Shown here: piece after piece, positions 25,101-32,887 of the stretch
Position numbering within the stretch: position 1 is the stretch's first letter
Layout of the letters: each line of letters starts with the position of its first letter
From: Pectobacterium aquaticum
Lineage (GTDB): Bacteria > Pseudomonadota > Gammaproteobacteria > Enterobacterales > Enterobacteriaceae
Direction: 5' to 3'
NCBI RefSeq assembly: GCF_003382565.3
Contig: NZ_CP086253.1
Coordinates: 1,674,001 to 1,738,000, forward strand
DNA: 64,000 nt
Notes under the pieces: model-generated
What the model was told of the DNA's origin: nothing
What the model saw: only the letters and a program-made list of their open reading frames with translations
Database searches by the model: none
Made by a program: the position numbers and the translations under genes

Positions 25101-27767
25101 ACGGCCATTCGTAGCAGCCAATCAAGAGCCCGCCTTGGCGGAGAATCAACGCGAGGGGAGGTCTTTGCGCTACGTGCTGATTTAATGTCAGTAGAAGCAA
25201 GAGCGCTGTTGCTATCAATCGCCCGCGTCTCACTGGTTGCACGTCGTGGGCCGATTTCCCATCAGTTGGCGCTCATTTCGTATCCCGATAAGGACACTCG
25301 GCCGATAAGCCTCATCCCGCCAAAATCCCAGCCTGATAACACTTCCCGTCCTGAAGGGCTGGTATTCTTTAATGGGATTGGCGGTTTTGATCGGCAAGGC
25401 CGGGAATATGTCACGGTGCTGGATGCTGAGCACACTACGCCGGCACCGTGGATTAATGTGATCGCCAATCCAACGTTTGGTTTTCAGGTTTCGGCGCAGG
25501 GAAGTGGCTACAGTTGGGCAGAAAATAGCCGTGAAAATCAATTAACGCCCTGGGGCAATGATGCGGTGATTGATCCCGGCGGCGAGGCGCTTTACCTCCG
25601 CGATGAGACGAGTGGTGTGCTGTGGACCCCTACGGCATGGCCGATTAATGACGGCGGATGCTATGTTGCACGTCACGGTTTTGGCTATAGCCGTTTTACC
25701 CATGCCGCCAATAATATCGAGTCGATGCTGTTGCAGTATGTCCCTTTGAGCGACGCGATAAAAATCTCGCGTTTGCGATTGCGTAATACTTCTATGCATA
25801 CGCGGCAACTGACGATTACTGCTTATGCAGAATGGGTGCTGGGTACATCACGTAGCGCCAGCGCGCCTTATCTGTTAAGCCATGTGGATTCACAAACGGG
25901 CGCGGTGTTGGTACGGAACCCGTGGTCTGGGAGTTTTCCCGGACGGTTTGGATTTTCCGATCTGGCGGGTAGCCAGCAGTCGCTGACGGCAGACAGAACG
26001 GAGTTTCTCGGGCGTAACGGGCATATGCGCGCGCCTTTAGCGTTGGTAAACCAAAGCCGATTATCGGGGAATACTGCTGCGGGGTTTGACCCATGTTGTT
26101 CGTTACAGACGGCGGTGACGATTGCGCCCGGCGAGGAGGTTGAGGTTGTCTGGTTTATCGGGCAAGCGGCGTCTGTTGAGCTGGTCAGAAAGCTGGTGGA
26201 GAAATACCGGCAGATCGATCTGGATGCGGTTTTACATGAAGTAGAAACGCATTGGGAATCGGTAACTGGGGCGATCCGCGTGAAAACACCCGATAGCGCC
26301 ATGGATATCATGCTTAACGGGTGGCTGCTTTATCAAACACTGTCTTCCCGTATTCAGGCGCGTTGTGGTTTTTATCAGGCCAGCGGCGCATATGGTTTCC
26401 GCGACCAGTTACAGGACGGCATGGCCTTAACCTTTTCCCGACCGGAGGAGACGCGCCAGCATCTATTACGTGCGGCGGGGCGGCAATTTACCGAAGGTGA
26501 TGTGCAGCACTGGTGGCTACCGCATTCAGGGGCTGGGGTGAGAACACGGATTTCCGACGATCGTGTTTGGCTGGCGTTTGCCACGGCGAATTATATTCAG
26601 GTTAGCCAGGATTATGACGTGCTGACTGAACAGATCGGTTTTCTGGAGGGGCCGCCTGTCGCCGAAGGGGAGCATGACGCGTTCTTCCAGCCGATGCCTT
26701 CGGCTGATACGGCGACGCTATTTGAGCACTGCGCGCGCGGTCTGGATCAATGCCTACAGTTGACCGGACAAAATGGCTTGCCACTTATCGGCGGTGGTGA
26801 CTGGAATGATGGTATGAACCGCGTCGGTGAGAAGGGTAAAGGTGAGAGCGTGTGGCTTGGATGGTTGTTGATTTATACCATCGCGCGCTTCGCGCCGTTG
26901 GCTGAACGGTATGATACTACTCGTGCGGCCCGCTGGCGCGATCATGCCGAGTCTGTCAGGGAGGCTATTGAGCGTACAGCATGGGATGGTGCCTGGTATC
27001 GTCGGGCAACGTTTGATGACGGGACATGGCTGGGTAGTCGTAGCAATGATGAATGTACCATTGATTCTATTGCCCAATCATGGGCAGTGCTTTCCGGTGC
27101 TGCTGATGCAGAAAGGGCGGCGACGGCCATGGCATCACTGGAGCAGCATCTGATTCGTCAGGATGACGGGCTGGCGCTGCTGTTTACGCCGCCGTTTGAT
27201 CGTGCCGAGCGCGATCCGGGTTATATCAAAGGTTATCCACCGGGGTTACGTGAAAATGGCGGTCAATACACGCATGCTGCAATGTGGTCGGTATTAGCGT
27301 TTGCCAAATTGGGACAGGGGAATAAGGCAAGGGATCTGTTTACTTTACTTAATCCGATTAATCATGGCTCGACACCGCAACAAATCGCCCGCTACCGTGT
27401 TGAGCCTTATGTTATCGCCGCAGACGTTTATTCGGTGGCACCACATTCGGGACGGGGAGGCTGGACGTGGTATACCGGCTCGGCAGGGTGGATGTATCGA
27501 GCGGGCATTGAAGGGATATTAGGGATCCGCCGTGAAGGAAACGAGTTGATGCTGTCACCTTGTATTCCCGATGATTGGCCCGGCTTTGAGGCTCAGGTGG
27601 CCGTGGGTGAGAGCCGTTATTGTATCCAGGTCGTGAACGATCGCCATCAGTGCCAGGGGATATCAAAGGTAATACTGGATGGCAGGGATATGCCATTCAA
27701 TGCAGAGAAGAAGCAGGTCGGAATTGTGCTAGAGAAAGGGGAACACCACCTGCAAGTGTTCTTGTAG
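19134..27767 (+). CDS. ndvB: Cyclic beta-1,2-glucan synthase (NdvB/ChvB family)
   Basis: A 2877-residue multidomain inner-membrane enzyme making and cyclising osmoregulated periplasmic beta-1,2-glucan. Order: long N-terminal region; membrane segments at about 425-475; GT84 glycosyltransferase domain with the DxD-type LDADTRLPRDT near residue 642 and the QHRWTRGDWQLLPW acceptor-site motif near 789; further membrane segments near 830-875 and 970-1010; glycoamylase-like domain (FFNWYDTRDLQTLQPAYVSA near 1120, and EARLASLFAIAKGD); C-terminal GH94 phosphorylase-type domain that sets chain length, with GGGDWNDGMNRVG near 2552. The size and domain order match rhizobial and Brucella synthases. In those bacteria mutants lose virulence and motility. 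Intact, no frameshift seen. Confidence 0.95.
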   Translation: MKIFSRHFSFSRQDVASPWNDILPVRGDLFGMERLEQHGRTLASAQPVTLSPPDVISLHQRLNDNAKVLLASYRASAQELDKGGSVVPAAEWLLDNYHLVAAQIREVREDLPPRYYRQLPKLSQGPFAGYPRVFGLVWAFIAHTDSHVDPIALRRFIMAYQDVQPLTIGELWAVAITLRIVLIENLRRLADQMTVGRKARADAERVANELLQSGEAGAVRGDEIANSYLSAYILSSDNDAPLSETFAAQLVKRLRDQDPKTTPALGWLEQRLKQQGSSTEEVVQHAQQRLGISNVTVRNIITSMRLISDIDWAEFFESVSLVDARLRANSDFATMDFPTRNLYRSAIEQLARQAPSSELDITEQALLLAQQVPASSHSDEFTERKREPGYYLIAEGRPQLEEAIGFQPAFLLRFNRFTLNGGMRGYVGAIAFFTVLLLAGIGIVLSSPAVSNVWLVVMGLICIIPCSDVATSWVNRLVTWLFGAAPLAGLELLQGVPSHCRTLVVVPTLLSREQDLLQQVEQLEVHYLSGGQGDITFALLTDGVDAETEHLAGDQPMLTQALLAIQQLNERYGKGPAGDRFLLLHRRRVFNASENVWMGWERKRGKLHELNRLLRGATDTHFISVDGHHIHVPADVRYVITLDADTRLPRDTALKLIGKMAHPLNQPRWDRHGEHIVAGYAILQPRITPSLPAGHETSLYQRIFSAPGGINPYEAAISDVYQDLFGEGSYTGKGIYDVDAFERALKGRIPENSLLSHDLFEGIYARAGLASDVELIETFPSRYDVIVKRQHRWTRGDWQLLPWILGRMPSVSGTTVHLPAVGRWKMIDNLRRSLLAPSLLLMLIGCAALPPDMAWKGIAIVLLVLAFPSCLPALWDVIARGVRGITRQQSLSQSQPIRHLLRDLKLAFMQVVLSFVFLADHSWQALDALIRTLIRLTITHQHLLEWTTAAQSGRRPRLTLGGFYRQMLGGVLLGVAAVGGGWLMTPQNWPLWLSLGIVWLAAPALALQVSRERSMSRQENISEADKQALRLTARRTWRFFETFVTEGENNLPPDNFQEQPKPVVAHRTSPTNIGLYLLSTVAARDFGWIGLTEVVERINATLSTMDRLSRFRGHFFNWYDTRDLQTLQPAYVSAVDSGNLAGHLIVLANACELWREENVLSDYRESLADHLQLIRTSLLLHQATKNESVLLRSLDKIDSLRNSHLPQERLLPEIILQLDQLLQRTQTRLTPANEDEVAESIFWISATTSMLTAHERELHGSTTASESLMESLRVVAERARKMAIEMDFAFLVDPERKLLSIGYLMSENQLDVSCYDLLASEARLASLFAIAKGDVSTRHWFRLGRSAVRTAYGAALMSWSGSMFEYLMPSLVMRAPMGSLLEQTTRSVVAQQQVYGRALSVPWGISESAYNARDIDFTYQYSNFGVPGLGLKRGLADNLVVAPYATGLATMVDPLAACRNYARLADMGASGRYGFYEALDFTPSRLPDNKNVAIVYSFMSHHQGMTLIAIANTLHDGSMRRRFHREPMIQSCELLLQESLPTQVALAEPQVEEAKASGGESRNEAAMLRRFSASPTGAPMTHLLSNGRYAVMLTTTGSGYSHWRELAITRWREDTTQDNWGSFVLLRDIRSNRIWSAGEQRQLSESVGHVPEFPDVIGNVMGEPRHRYEVIFGEDHASFIRHERSLTTTLDVLVSGESDGEVRRVTLTNSGRRQRDIELTSYAEMVLAPPSADTAHTAFSRMFVQTDYLEAFSSLIATRRPRTPDDPPVWAAHFVVLEGATGSTMQYESDRARFIGKGKSVMTADAILGHQVLSNTTGTVLDPIFSLRQQVRIPAGKTVRVAFWTVVAASREALIDVIDKHHDRSAYERDKTFAWTQAQVQLRHLGVKSEEAADFQRLAAPIIYADPRFRAPSESIVKGAGKQSDLWSLSISGDLPIVLLRIDDIDDIAQVHQLLRAHEYWRMKLLNVDLVIVNERSSSYIQDLQIAIETAIRSSQSRARLGGESTRGEVFALRADLMSVEARALLLSIARVSLVARRGPISHQLALISYPDKDTRPISLIPPKSQPDNTSRPEGLVFFNGIGGFDRQGREYVTVLDAEHTTPAPWINVIANPTFGFQVSAQGSGYSWAENSRENQLTPWGNDAVIDPGGEALYLRDETSGVLWTPTAWPINDGGCYVARHGFGYSRFTHAANNIESMLLQYVPLSDAIKISRLRLRNTSMHTRQLTITAYAEWVLGTSRSASAPYLLSHVDSQTGAVLVRNPWSGSFPGRFGFSDLAGSQQSLTADRTEFLGRNGHMRAPLALVNQSRLSGNTAAGFDPCCSLQTAVTIAPGEEVEVVWFIGQAASVELVRKLVEKYRQIDLDAVLHEVETHWESVTGAIRVKTPDSAMDIMLNGWLLYQTLSSRIQARCGFYQASGAYGFRDQLQDGMALTFSRPEETRQHLLRAAGRQFTEGDVQHWWLPHSGAGVRTRISDDRVWLAFATANYIQVSQDYDVLTEQIGFLEGPPVAEGEHDAFFQPMPSADTATLFEHCARGLDQCLQLTGQNGLPLIGGGDWNDGMNRVGEKGKGESVWLGWLLIYTIARFAPLAERYDTTRAARWRDHAESVREAIERTAWDGAWYRRATFDDGTWLGSRSNDECTIDSIAQSWAVLSGAADAERAATAMASLEQHLIRQDDGLALLFTPPFDRAERDPGYIKGYPPGLRENGGQYTHAAMWSVLAFAKLGQGNKARDLFTLLNPINHGSTPQQIARYRVEPYVIAADVYSVAPHSGRGGWTWYTGSAGWMYRAGIEGILGIRREGNELMLSPCIPDDWPGFEAQVAVGESRYCIQVVNDRHQCQGISKVILDGRDMPFNAEKKQVGIVLEKGEHHLQVFL

Positions 27768-27960
27768 TATAAGCAACGATACGCGTGATTAACCGACATC
27801 GCGACATGACGCCATTTATATTTAATTCACATGATTAGTCACGATTTTGGAAGGCAGGGCTGGTGGATGGAATGGCAAATTGATGCGGTGTAAAGCCACT
27901 CTTTTACTCGCCGTTAAGAGACGGCGAAGAGTAGCGGAACCGTTGTCGCTAGATTTTTAC

Positions 27961-28179
27961 CTACTTGCTTTTTCGGCATAGGAATTTGTCTTTTATCACG
28001 CCATCAAAGAAACGACCCTTAGAGACGACAGCGTCAGAAATAAACTTTTTATAGATAGATTCAGGCACACTGACATACTGATAGATATCTTTGTTATGAA
28101 ACACTATCTCAAGCGTGTGCGTCTTTGGGTCATACCCAATGGAATCAATTCGTGACGATGAAACCTGCTGTCGCTGCAA
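27961..28179 (-). CDS. KTSC-domain protein
   Basis: A 72-residue protein made of a single KTSC domain: 'SSRIDSIGYDPKTHTLEIVF', 'YQYVSVPESIYKKFISD', 'SKGRFFDGVIKDKF'. The domain occurs alone or fused to RNA- or tRNA-related proteins, and its activity is unknown. Monocistronic on the minus strand. Confidence 0.85.
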   Translation of the reverse strand: MQRQQVSSSRIDSIGYDPKTHTLEIVFHNKDIYQYVSVPESIYKKFISDAVVSKGRFFDGVIKDKFLCRKSK

Positions 28180-28477
28180 TGTTTGTTCCTTCCCAGTGTA
28201 AAATAAGATTAAATTATAAAAGGTTTACTGCATGACGCATTGTCGACGATCATGCTTATTTATTGAATATGTATCAAATTTCTGGCGGGTTGGTTAGTAA
28301 AATCGTTGGTTTATTGCCGGTCAAGATCATCTGAATAATTGATATGTAATGGCAGAGAGGGTCAATATGGCGTTGTTAAAAAAATAAAATTAATCATTTC
28401 ATACAGCTACTATTCCTACCGTAGTTTTAAATGATGATGCTGTTTTTTGATGTTAGAAGCTATTTTGAGATAAATTT
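28180..28477. other. Divergent intergenic region, no gene
   Basis: About 300 A+T-rich bases between the divergent KTSC gene and the small 67-residue gene. It presumably holds both promoters. Nothing else can be recognised. Confidence 0.35.
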
Positions 28478-28681
28478 ATGAAAGTTAATGATCTGGTTAC
28501 GGTTAAAACCGATGGAAAGACGCGGCGTGAAGGGACGATTCTTGCTGTAGAAACGTTTCAGGAAGGGGTAATGTATTTAGTTGCATTGAAGGATTATCCA
28601 GCTGGTATCTGGTTTTTCAATGAGATGGATAGCAAAGACGGTACGTTTGTTGAACCAAAGATATTGCCAGAAAAAGAGTAA
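28478..28681 (+). CDS. Small conserved-looking beta-barrel protein, unknown
   Basis: A 67-residue protein: 'MKVNDLVTVKTDGKTRREGT', then 'ILAVETFQEGVMYLVALKDYPAGIW'. The pattern of short beta strands around 'V.V..DG..RREG.I..VE.F..G.MYLV.L.DYP.G.WFFNE' suggests an SH3-like barrel. No function known. A strong hairpin follows at 28699-28730. Confidence 0.6.
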   Translation: MKVNDLVTVKTDGKTRREGTILAVETFQEGVMYLVALKDYPAGIWFFNEMDSKDGTFVEPKILPEKE

Positions 28682-28698
28682 ATGGGATTATGCCAATA

Positions 28699-28730
28699 TG
28701 CGAGCATTGTCCGAGTAAACAATGCTCGCA
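28699..28730. terminator. Perfect 12-bp inverted repeat between convergent genes
   Basis: TGCGAGCATTGT-CCGAGTAA-ACAATGCTCGCA. It separates the small plus-strand gene from the minus-strand chemoreceptor, so it probably serves as a bidirectional terminator although no long T-run follows. Confidence 0.55.
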
Positions 28731-28749
28731 GTGACGTTGGTATCCAGTA

Positions 28750-30471
28750 TTAGAACGTTTCCCAGTTACCGTTTTCCGTATTGGCCTGACGGGGAAGGGC
28801 GAGTGATGAACGGTCCTTGGCAGCCAATGCGTTCGGCCGAGCCGGTGCGGAATGACCGCTTGATAAATGGCTGGACAGCTTAAATGTTGCAACCGCACGG
28901 GTAAGCAATGCTGCTTGCTCTTCGAGTGATGCCGCTGCGGCACTGGCTTCCTGAACGAGCGAAGCATTTTGCTGTGTCACGCTGTCCATTTCAGATATCG
29001 CTTGACCGACCTGAGTAATTCCTCGACTTTGCTCGTCAGAAGCAGATGCAATCTCACCCATGATGTCGGTGACGTTAGTGACGGCATCGACGATCTCTTT
29101 CATGGTTTGACCCGCGTTATCAACCAGAACAGAACCACTGCTGACCAGATTGACCGATTCAGAAATCAGCGTTTCTATCTCTTTTGCTGCTTGCGCACTG
29201 CGCTGTGCGAGGCTGCGAACTTCACTTGCTACGACGGCGAAACCGCGACCTTGCTCTCCCGCTCTGGCTGCTTCAACCGCCGCATTGAGTGCGAGAATAT
29301 TCGTTTGGAAAGCAATGCTGTTAATAACGCTGGTAATCTCAGATATTTTCTTTGAGCTGCCTGAAATACTGTTCATCGTGTTCACAACGTTTGCAACGAT
29401 TTCACCGCCTTGCTTGGCTTTTCCTGAGGCATTTGCGGCGAGCTGGCTAGCATGGTGCGCATTTTCTGAGTTTTGCTTCACTGTTGCGGTTAATTGCTCC
29501 ATGCTTGCCGCCGTCTGTTCAAGCGCTGCGGCTTGTTGTTCGGTTCGCGAGGAAAGGTCGGTGTTACCGGATGAGATCTCCGTCGAACCTTGGTAAATAG
29601 AGTCTGCGCTTTCCCGAACGGTGGTGACAGTTGTGACCAGAGAAGACTGCATTTGTTGAACGTTTCTGGCCAGAGTGCCAATTTCATTTCTGCCATAACG
29701 GTCCGACATTTGAGTCAAATCGCCCTGCGCAATGCGCTGAATTCTCATGACCAATTGATTTATCGGTTTGATGAGGATCCCGCGCAACAGGAAGAATGTC
29801 AGAAGCGTTAAAATGGTGGCCAGCGCAAAGCTGCCGCCCATCAACGAATATCCAAGCAGTGCATTTTTATGCGCGGTTTCGTTTAAATCTTTGGCTCTTT
29901 GTGTGCGGTAAGCAATAGCCTCTAGCAAAAATTTGTTATAGGCCAAATCTAAAACCCGGGTTTCTTCGGATTCGAGAGTGATAACCTCTTCAAACAGGCC
30001 TTGTTTTGCCGCAGTGAGCATCAGCATAAGACCTTGGTTGACGTACGCGTCATAGGACTTACGCAGATCGCCATCCAACGCCATATCCTGAGGTGTTTTA
30101 ACCGAACGTTGTTCATAGACAAGGAAGGCTTTTTTCGACTGTTCCAGACGCTGCTCAGCCTGTTTCAGGTTGTCATTGAAGACCTGAGAATCACCAATAC
30201 GCGCAGCCGCTGCCGCTTGAATGAGCAGCAGACGTGCGGTGCGAAGGTGGTTGGAACTGTTTGAGATCCCCATTCGGGTATCGATTTCTTGTGTGACGTC
30301 GTCTAATGACTGATTGCTGCTTTGTAGAAAATAGCTGGATGTGCCGATAGATGCTGCAAATAACAGCATGATACCACCCAGAATAATGATGAATAAGGGA
30401 ACTAGCCGTAAATTGCTCAGCATGCCGGCCTCTGCGTGCTGCTCAGACCTTGACGTTATTTTCATATCCAT
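28750..30471 (-). CDS. Methyl-accepting chemotaxis protein
   Basis: A 573-residue inner-membrane chemoreceptor of the Tsr/Tar class. Two membrane segments (residues about 25-48 and 210-235) flank a four-helix periplasmic sensor; then come a HAMP domain (PINQLVMRIQRIAQGDLTQM) and the signalling hairpin with tip sequence 'FQTNILALNAAVEAARAGEQ' (36-heptad class). The C-terminus NWETF is the docking pentapeptide for CheR and CheB. The ligand is unknown. It is paralogous to the receptor at 38247. A possible weak sigma-28 promoter is at 30585-30611. Confidence 0.93.
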   Translation of the reverse strand: MDMKITSRSEQHAEAGMLSNLRLVPLFIIILGGIMLLFAASIGTSSYFLQSSNQSLDDVTQEIDTRMGISNSSNHLRTARLLLIQAAAAARIGDSQVFNDNLKQAEQRLEQSKKAFLVYEQRSVKTPQDMALDGDLRKSYDAYVNQGLMLMLTAAKQGLFEEVITLESEETRVLDLAYNKFLLEAIAYRTQRAKDLNETAHKNALLGYSLMGGSFALATILTLLTFFLLRGILIKPINQLVMRIQRIAQGDLTQMSDRYGRNEIGTLARNVQQMQSSLVTTVTTVRESADSIYQGSTEISSGNTDLSSRTEQQAAALEQTAASMEQLTATVKQNSENAHHASQLAANASGKAKQGGEIVANVVNTMNSISGSSKKISEITSVINSIAFQTNILALNAAVEAARAGEQGRGFAVVASEVRSLAQRSAQAAKEIETLISESVNLVSSGSVLVDNAGQTMKEIVDAVTNVTDIMGEIASASDEQSRGITQVGQAISEMDSVTQQNASLVQEASAAAASLEEQAALLTRAVATFKLSSHLSSGHSAPARPNALAAKDRSSLALPRQANTENGNWETF

Positions 30472-30584
30472 GCGCTCATTCTCAGGAGTTTATGATTTAC
30501 CATGCCACGCGCTGCGGCATTGGCGTTTAGGTTTTAGTGTCTACATTAATGACAATTCATTAGCTAAACAACCAATGTAAAAGA

Positions 30585-30611
30585 TAATCGACCCATATTG
30601 GGAAACCTTAA
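30585..30611 (-). promoter_or_regulatory. Candidate sigma-28 promoter of the minus-strand chemoreceptor
   Basis: Reading the minus strand: TTAA, 15 bases, GTCGATTA, against the consensus TAAA-N15-GCCGATAA. 3/4 and 6/8 matches with exact spacing. It lies about 110 bases upstream of the gene. Weak but plausible for a class 3 motility gene. Confidence 0.35.
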
Positions 30612-30750
30612 TCAAATTCTATGCGATCCCGATCACGTTTTTAACGCTTTAAAAAGAAAACAGAAATACGTGATGAGAAATCATACGAATTGTATAATAA
30701 AAATAAAGAGTCTGCCTCCTAACTTTATTTGTCTGAGGTTCAACGCTATT

Positions 30751-31725
30751 ATGGAAAATCTATCTTCGGAGGGATTTTTTTTGGAAAAGCGTACGCATTT
30801 TTTTTCGGATAAAAAAGTTGTTTTTTTTATCGCCACATTATGCTGTTTGCTCTGGGGAAGTGCTTATCCGGCAATTAAAAATGGCTATGAGCTGTTTCAC
30901 ATTGCAGATAATGATGTTCCTGGGAAGCTCGTTTTTGCAGGCTACCGGTTCGCGTTCGCTGGGCTGTTGCTCTTGGTGCTTGCTGTGTTAAGCGGACGCG
31001 CCATCGGGCGCTTTCAGCGTGGGCAGTTAGTGCAGTTAACTACCCTTGGAATATTCCAAACATCGCTGCAATATGTTTTTTTCTATATCGGCCTGGCTTA
31101 TACCACCGGTGTTAAAGGTTCGATCATGAATGCAACCAGTACTTTTTTTAGTGTACTGCTAGCTCATTATCTATACCAAAATGATAAATTAAATGTCAAT
31201 AAACTAATTGGTTGTATATTAGGCTTCGCTGGTGTCATGGCCGTTAATATCGATAGTAACGGAATGAACATTGGTTTTACGCTGTTAGGTGATGGGTTCG
31301 TTGTTATTGCTGCATTTATTTTGTCTGCATCGACTATATATGGTAAGCGGATATCACAAACGATGGATCCAACGGTGATGACCGGTTATCAACTGGCTAT
31401 TGGCGGGATTATTTTAACCATATCAGGATACTGTACCGGCGGGACACTCATGATACCTGATTGGAAAGCTGTACTGATGCTAGGTTACCTTATTTTGCTT
31501 TCTTCAGTCGCTTTTTCGTTATGGAGCCAATTGTTGAAATATAATCGGGTCGGTATGGTCGCACCATTTAATTTCCTTATCCCTGTTTCTGGTACGCTGT
31601 TGTCAGCACTGTTTCTTGATGAAAGCATTCTGGAGTGGAAATATTTCTTTGCACTTGTCTTGGTATGCTCAGGTATTTGGCTGGTTAACCGAATCGTGAA
31701 AAGCGATCGTAAAATGCCTCTGTGA
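30751..31725 (+). CDS. DMT-superfamily EamA transporter
   Basis: A 324-residue inner-membrane protein with two EamA repeats and about ten membrane segments, for example 'FFIATLCCLLWGSAYPAIKN', 'LLSSVAFSLWSQLLKYNRVG' and 'FNFLIPVSGTLLSALFLDES'. The substrate is unknown; relatives export amino acids or metabolites. Start is uncertain: ATG 30751 has a GAGG at long spacing, while a TTG at 30781 has a strong GGAGGG at good spacing and would give 314 residues. Confidence 0.85.
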   Translation: MENLSSEGFFLEKRTHFFSDKKVVFFIATLCCLLWGSAYPAIKNGYELFHIADNDVPGKLVFAGYRFAFAGLLLLVLAVLSGRAIGRFQRGQLVQLTTLGIFQTSLQYVFFYIGLAYTTGVKGSIMNATSTFFSVLLAHYLYQNDKLNVNKLIGCILGFAGVMAVNIDSNGMNIGFTLLGDGFVVIAAFILSASTIYGKRISQTMDPTVMTGYQLAIGGIILTISGYCTGGTLMIPDWKAVLMLGYLILLSSVAFSLWSQLLKYNRVGMVAPFNFLIPVSGTLLSALFLDESILEWKYFFALVLVCSGIWLVNRIVKSDRKMPL

Positions 31726-32197
31726 TCCAACTCATCTATCGTACTGAAGGCACTGTTTGTAGTGTGATGCTTGAGCTCGTTGAAACCGAAAACCACTTCA
31801 TACTGCAGTGCCTACATTTACCCCCAAAAAATCACTAATTTCTTTAATATCAATACAGTAATGTTTAACCACCTTTTTGCGGCGAGAGCGATATGCTTTG
31901 TTGTCGTTGCAACTGATTTCTGGCAGAGGATAGATAAATGTTGCTCTATAACATGAGGTTAAGAGTTTTTTGGGTAAAAAGTGTAAGTTTTTCGTGAAAG
32001 GTATAAACTTACATAACGGCATGTGTTTGGGATATGATGGATTTTCTATATATCTATCATTTATATAGCAACCAAATTGTTTCTTTTTTATTATTTTTAA
32101 TGCTCTTCTTTGTAACGTTTAGTGTGCGTTTTTGGCTTAAAAATAAGCATAAAAGTGATCTGACCAGACAGCGTTTAGCTCATAATGCTTTCATTTG

Positions 32198-32213
32198 CGT
32201 GATCTGTATCACA
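32198..32213 (+). promoter_or_regulatory. CRP-cAMP binding site upstream of flhDC
   Basis: CGTGA-TCTGTA-TCACA compares with the consensus TGTGA-N6-TCACA, nine of ten specific bases, with perfect GTGA/TCAC symmetry. It is about 320 bases before the flhD start. CRP activation of flhDC is established in E. coli. Confidence 0.7.
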
Positions 32214-32281
32214 TAATGGCCAAATTCATTCTTCAGTCGCGTTGTATGTGCTATGGATTAGGCGGTACAGTTGCGCTGTTT

Positions 32282-32295
32282 TAGGATTAATCCTA
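32282..32295 (+). promoter_or_regulatory. RcsAB-box-like palindrome upstream of flhDC
   Basis: TAGGATTAATCCTA is a perfect 14-bp palindrome close to the RcsAB consensus (TaaGaat-atTCctA). It is 239 bases before the flhD start. In E. coli a similar box in the flhDC leader mediates repression by the Rcs phosphorelay. Confidence 0.6.
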
Positions 32296-32533
32296 TGCTT
32301 TAGTTGAAGCAAGTCTTCAGGGTGGAACAAGAAAGCAACGCATGAACGGATTCGCTGCGTGATGCGTAAAGTTGGCAAGTCACCATTGCCCGAATAAGAA
32401 ATGATAAAACAGTAGCTCGCAGTATCTGGCACCGATAGTTTTTTATGCCATCAATGGAGAGTGATTTTCGAACTGGGCGATATGGTCTATCACTTAACTT
32501 ATGTTTTAAACATAGCCTGTCGGGATGGGAAAT

Positions 32534-32884
32534 ATGGGTACCTCTGAATTACTCAAACACATTTATGACATTAATCTGTCTTATTTGTTACTAGCACAAC
32601 GTTTAATTAATGATGAAAAAGCTTCTGCTATGTTTCGTCTTGGTATCAATGACGAGATGGCAGATATCTTGATGCAACTAACTTTACCGCAGATGGTGAA
32701 ATTGGCAGAAACTAATCAATTGATATGCCATTTTCGTTTTAACGATCACAATACAATCAAAGTCTTGACTCAAGAATCACGTGTGGATGATTTACAACAA
32801 ATTCATACGGGGATTTTGTTGTCGAGTAACTTATTACAACAGTTAACTTCGAAAGAAGAAAACCTGCCTAAGAAAAGGGCATAA
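32534..32884 (+). CDS. flhD: Flagellar master regulator subunit FlhD
   Basis: A 116-residue protein nearly identical to E. coli FlhD over 'TSELLKHIYDINLSYLLLAQ', 'FRLGINDEMADILMQLTLPQ', 'MVKLAETNQLICHFRF' and 'RVDDLQQIHTGILLS'. It forms the FlhD4C2 complex that activates class 2 flagellar promoters. The ATG at 32534 matches the E. coli start; an ATG nine bases earlier is in frame. flhC follows three bases later. Confidence 0.97.
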   Translation: MGTSELLKHIYDINLSYLLLAQRLINDEKASAMFRLGINDEMADILMQLTLPQMVKLAETNQLICHFRFNDHNTIKVLTQESRVDDLQQIHTGILLSSNLLQQLTSKEENLPKKRA

Positions 32885-32887
32885 GTA

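Larger units (their letters stand above)
31726..32533 (+). promoter_or_regulatory. Long flhDC upstream regulatory region
   Basis: About 800 bases without a supported gene in front of the motility master operon. It contains an inverted repeat TGTAAGTTT-N14-AAACTTACA (31982-32013), a near-perfect CRP site and an RcsAB-like palindrome (listed separately). In E. coli the flhDC leader is the main integration point for CRP, RcsB, H-NS, OmpR and others; the length here fits that role. Short frames inside have no family match. Confidence 0.6.

Noticed and set aside
27890..27945. Imperfect hairpin CGCCGT-TAAGAG-ACGGCG downstream of ndvB as its terminator
   Set aside because: It lies over 120 bases from the stop and lacks a T-run, so a terminator role is not supported.
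31798..32216. Short frames inside the flhDC leader (31798-32022 minus, 32034-32216 plus)
   Set aside because: They have no family match and no clear ribosome binding site; the region fits a regulatory leader.
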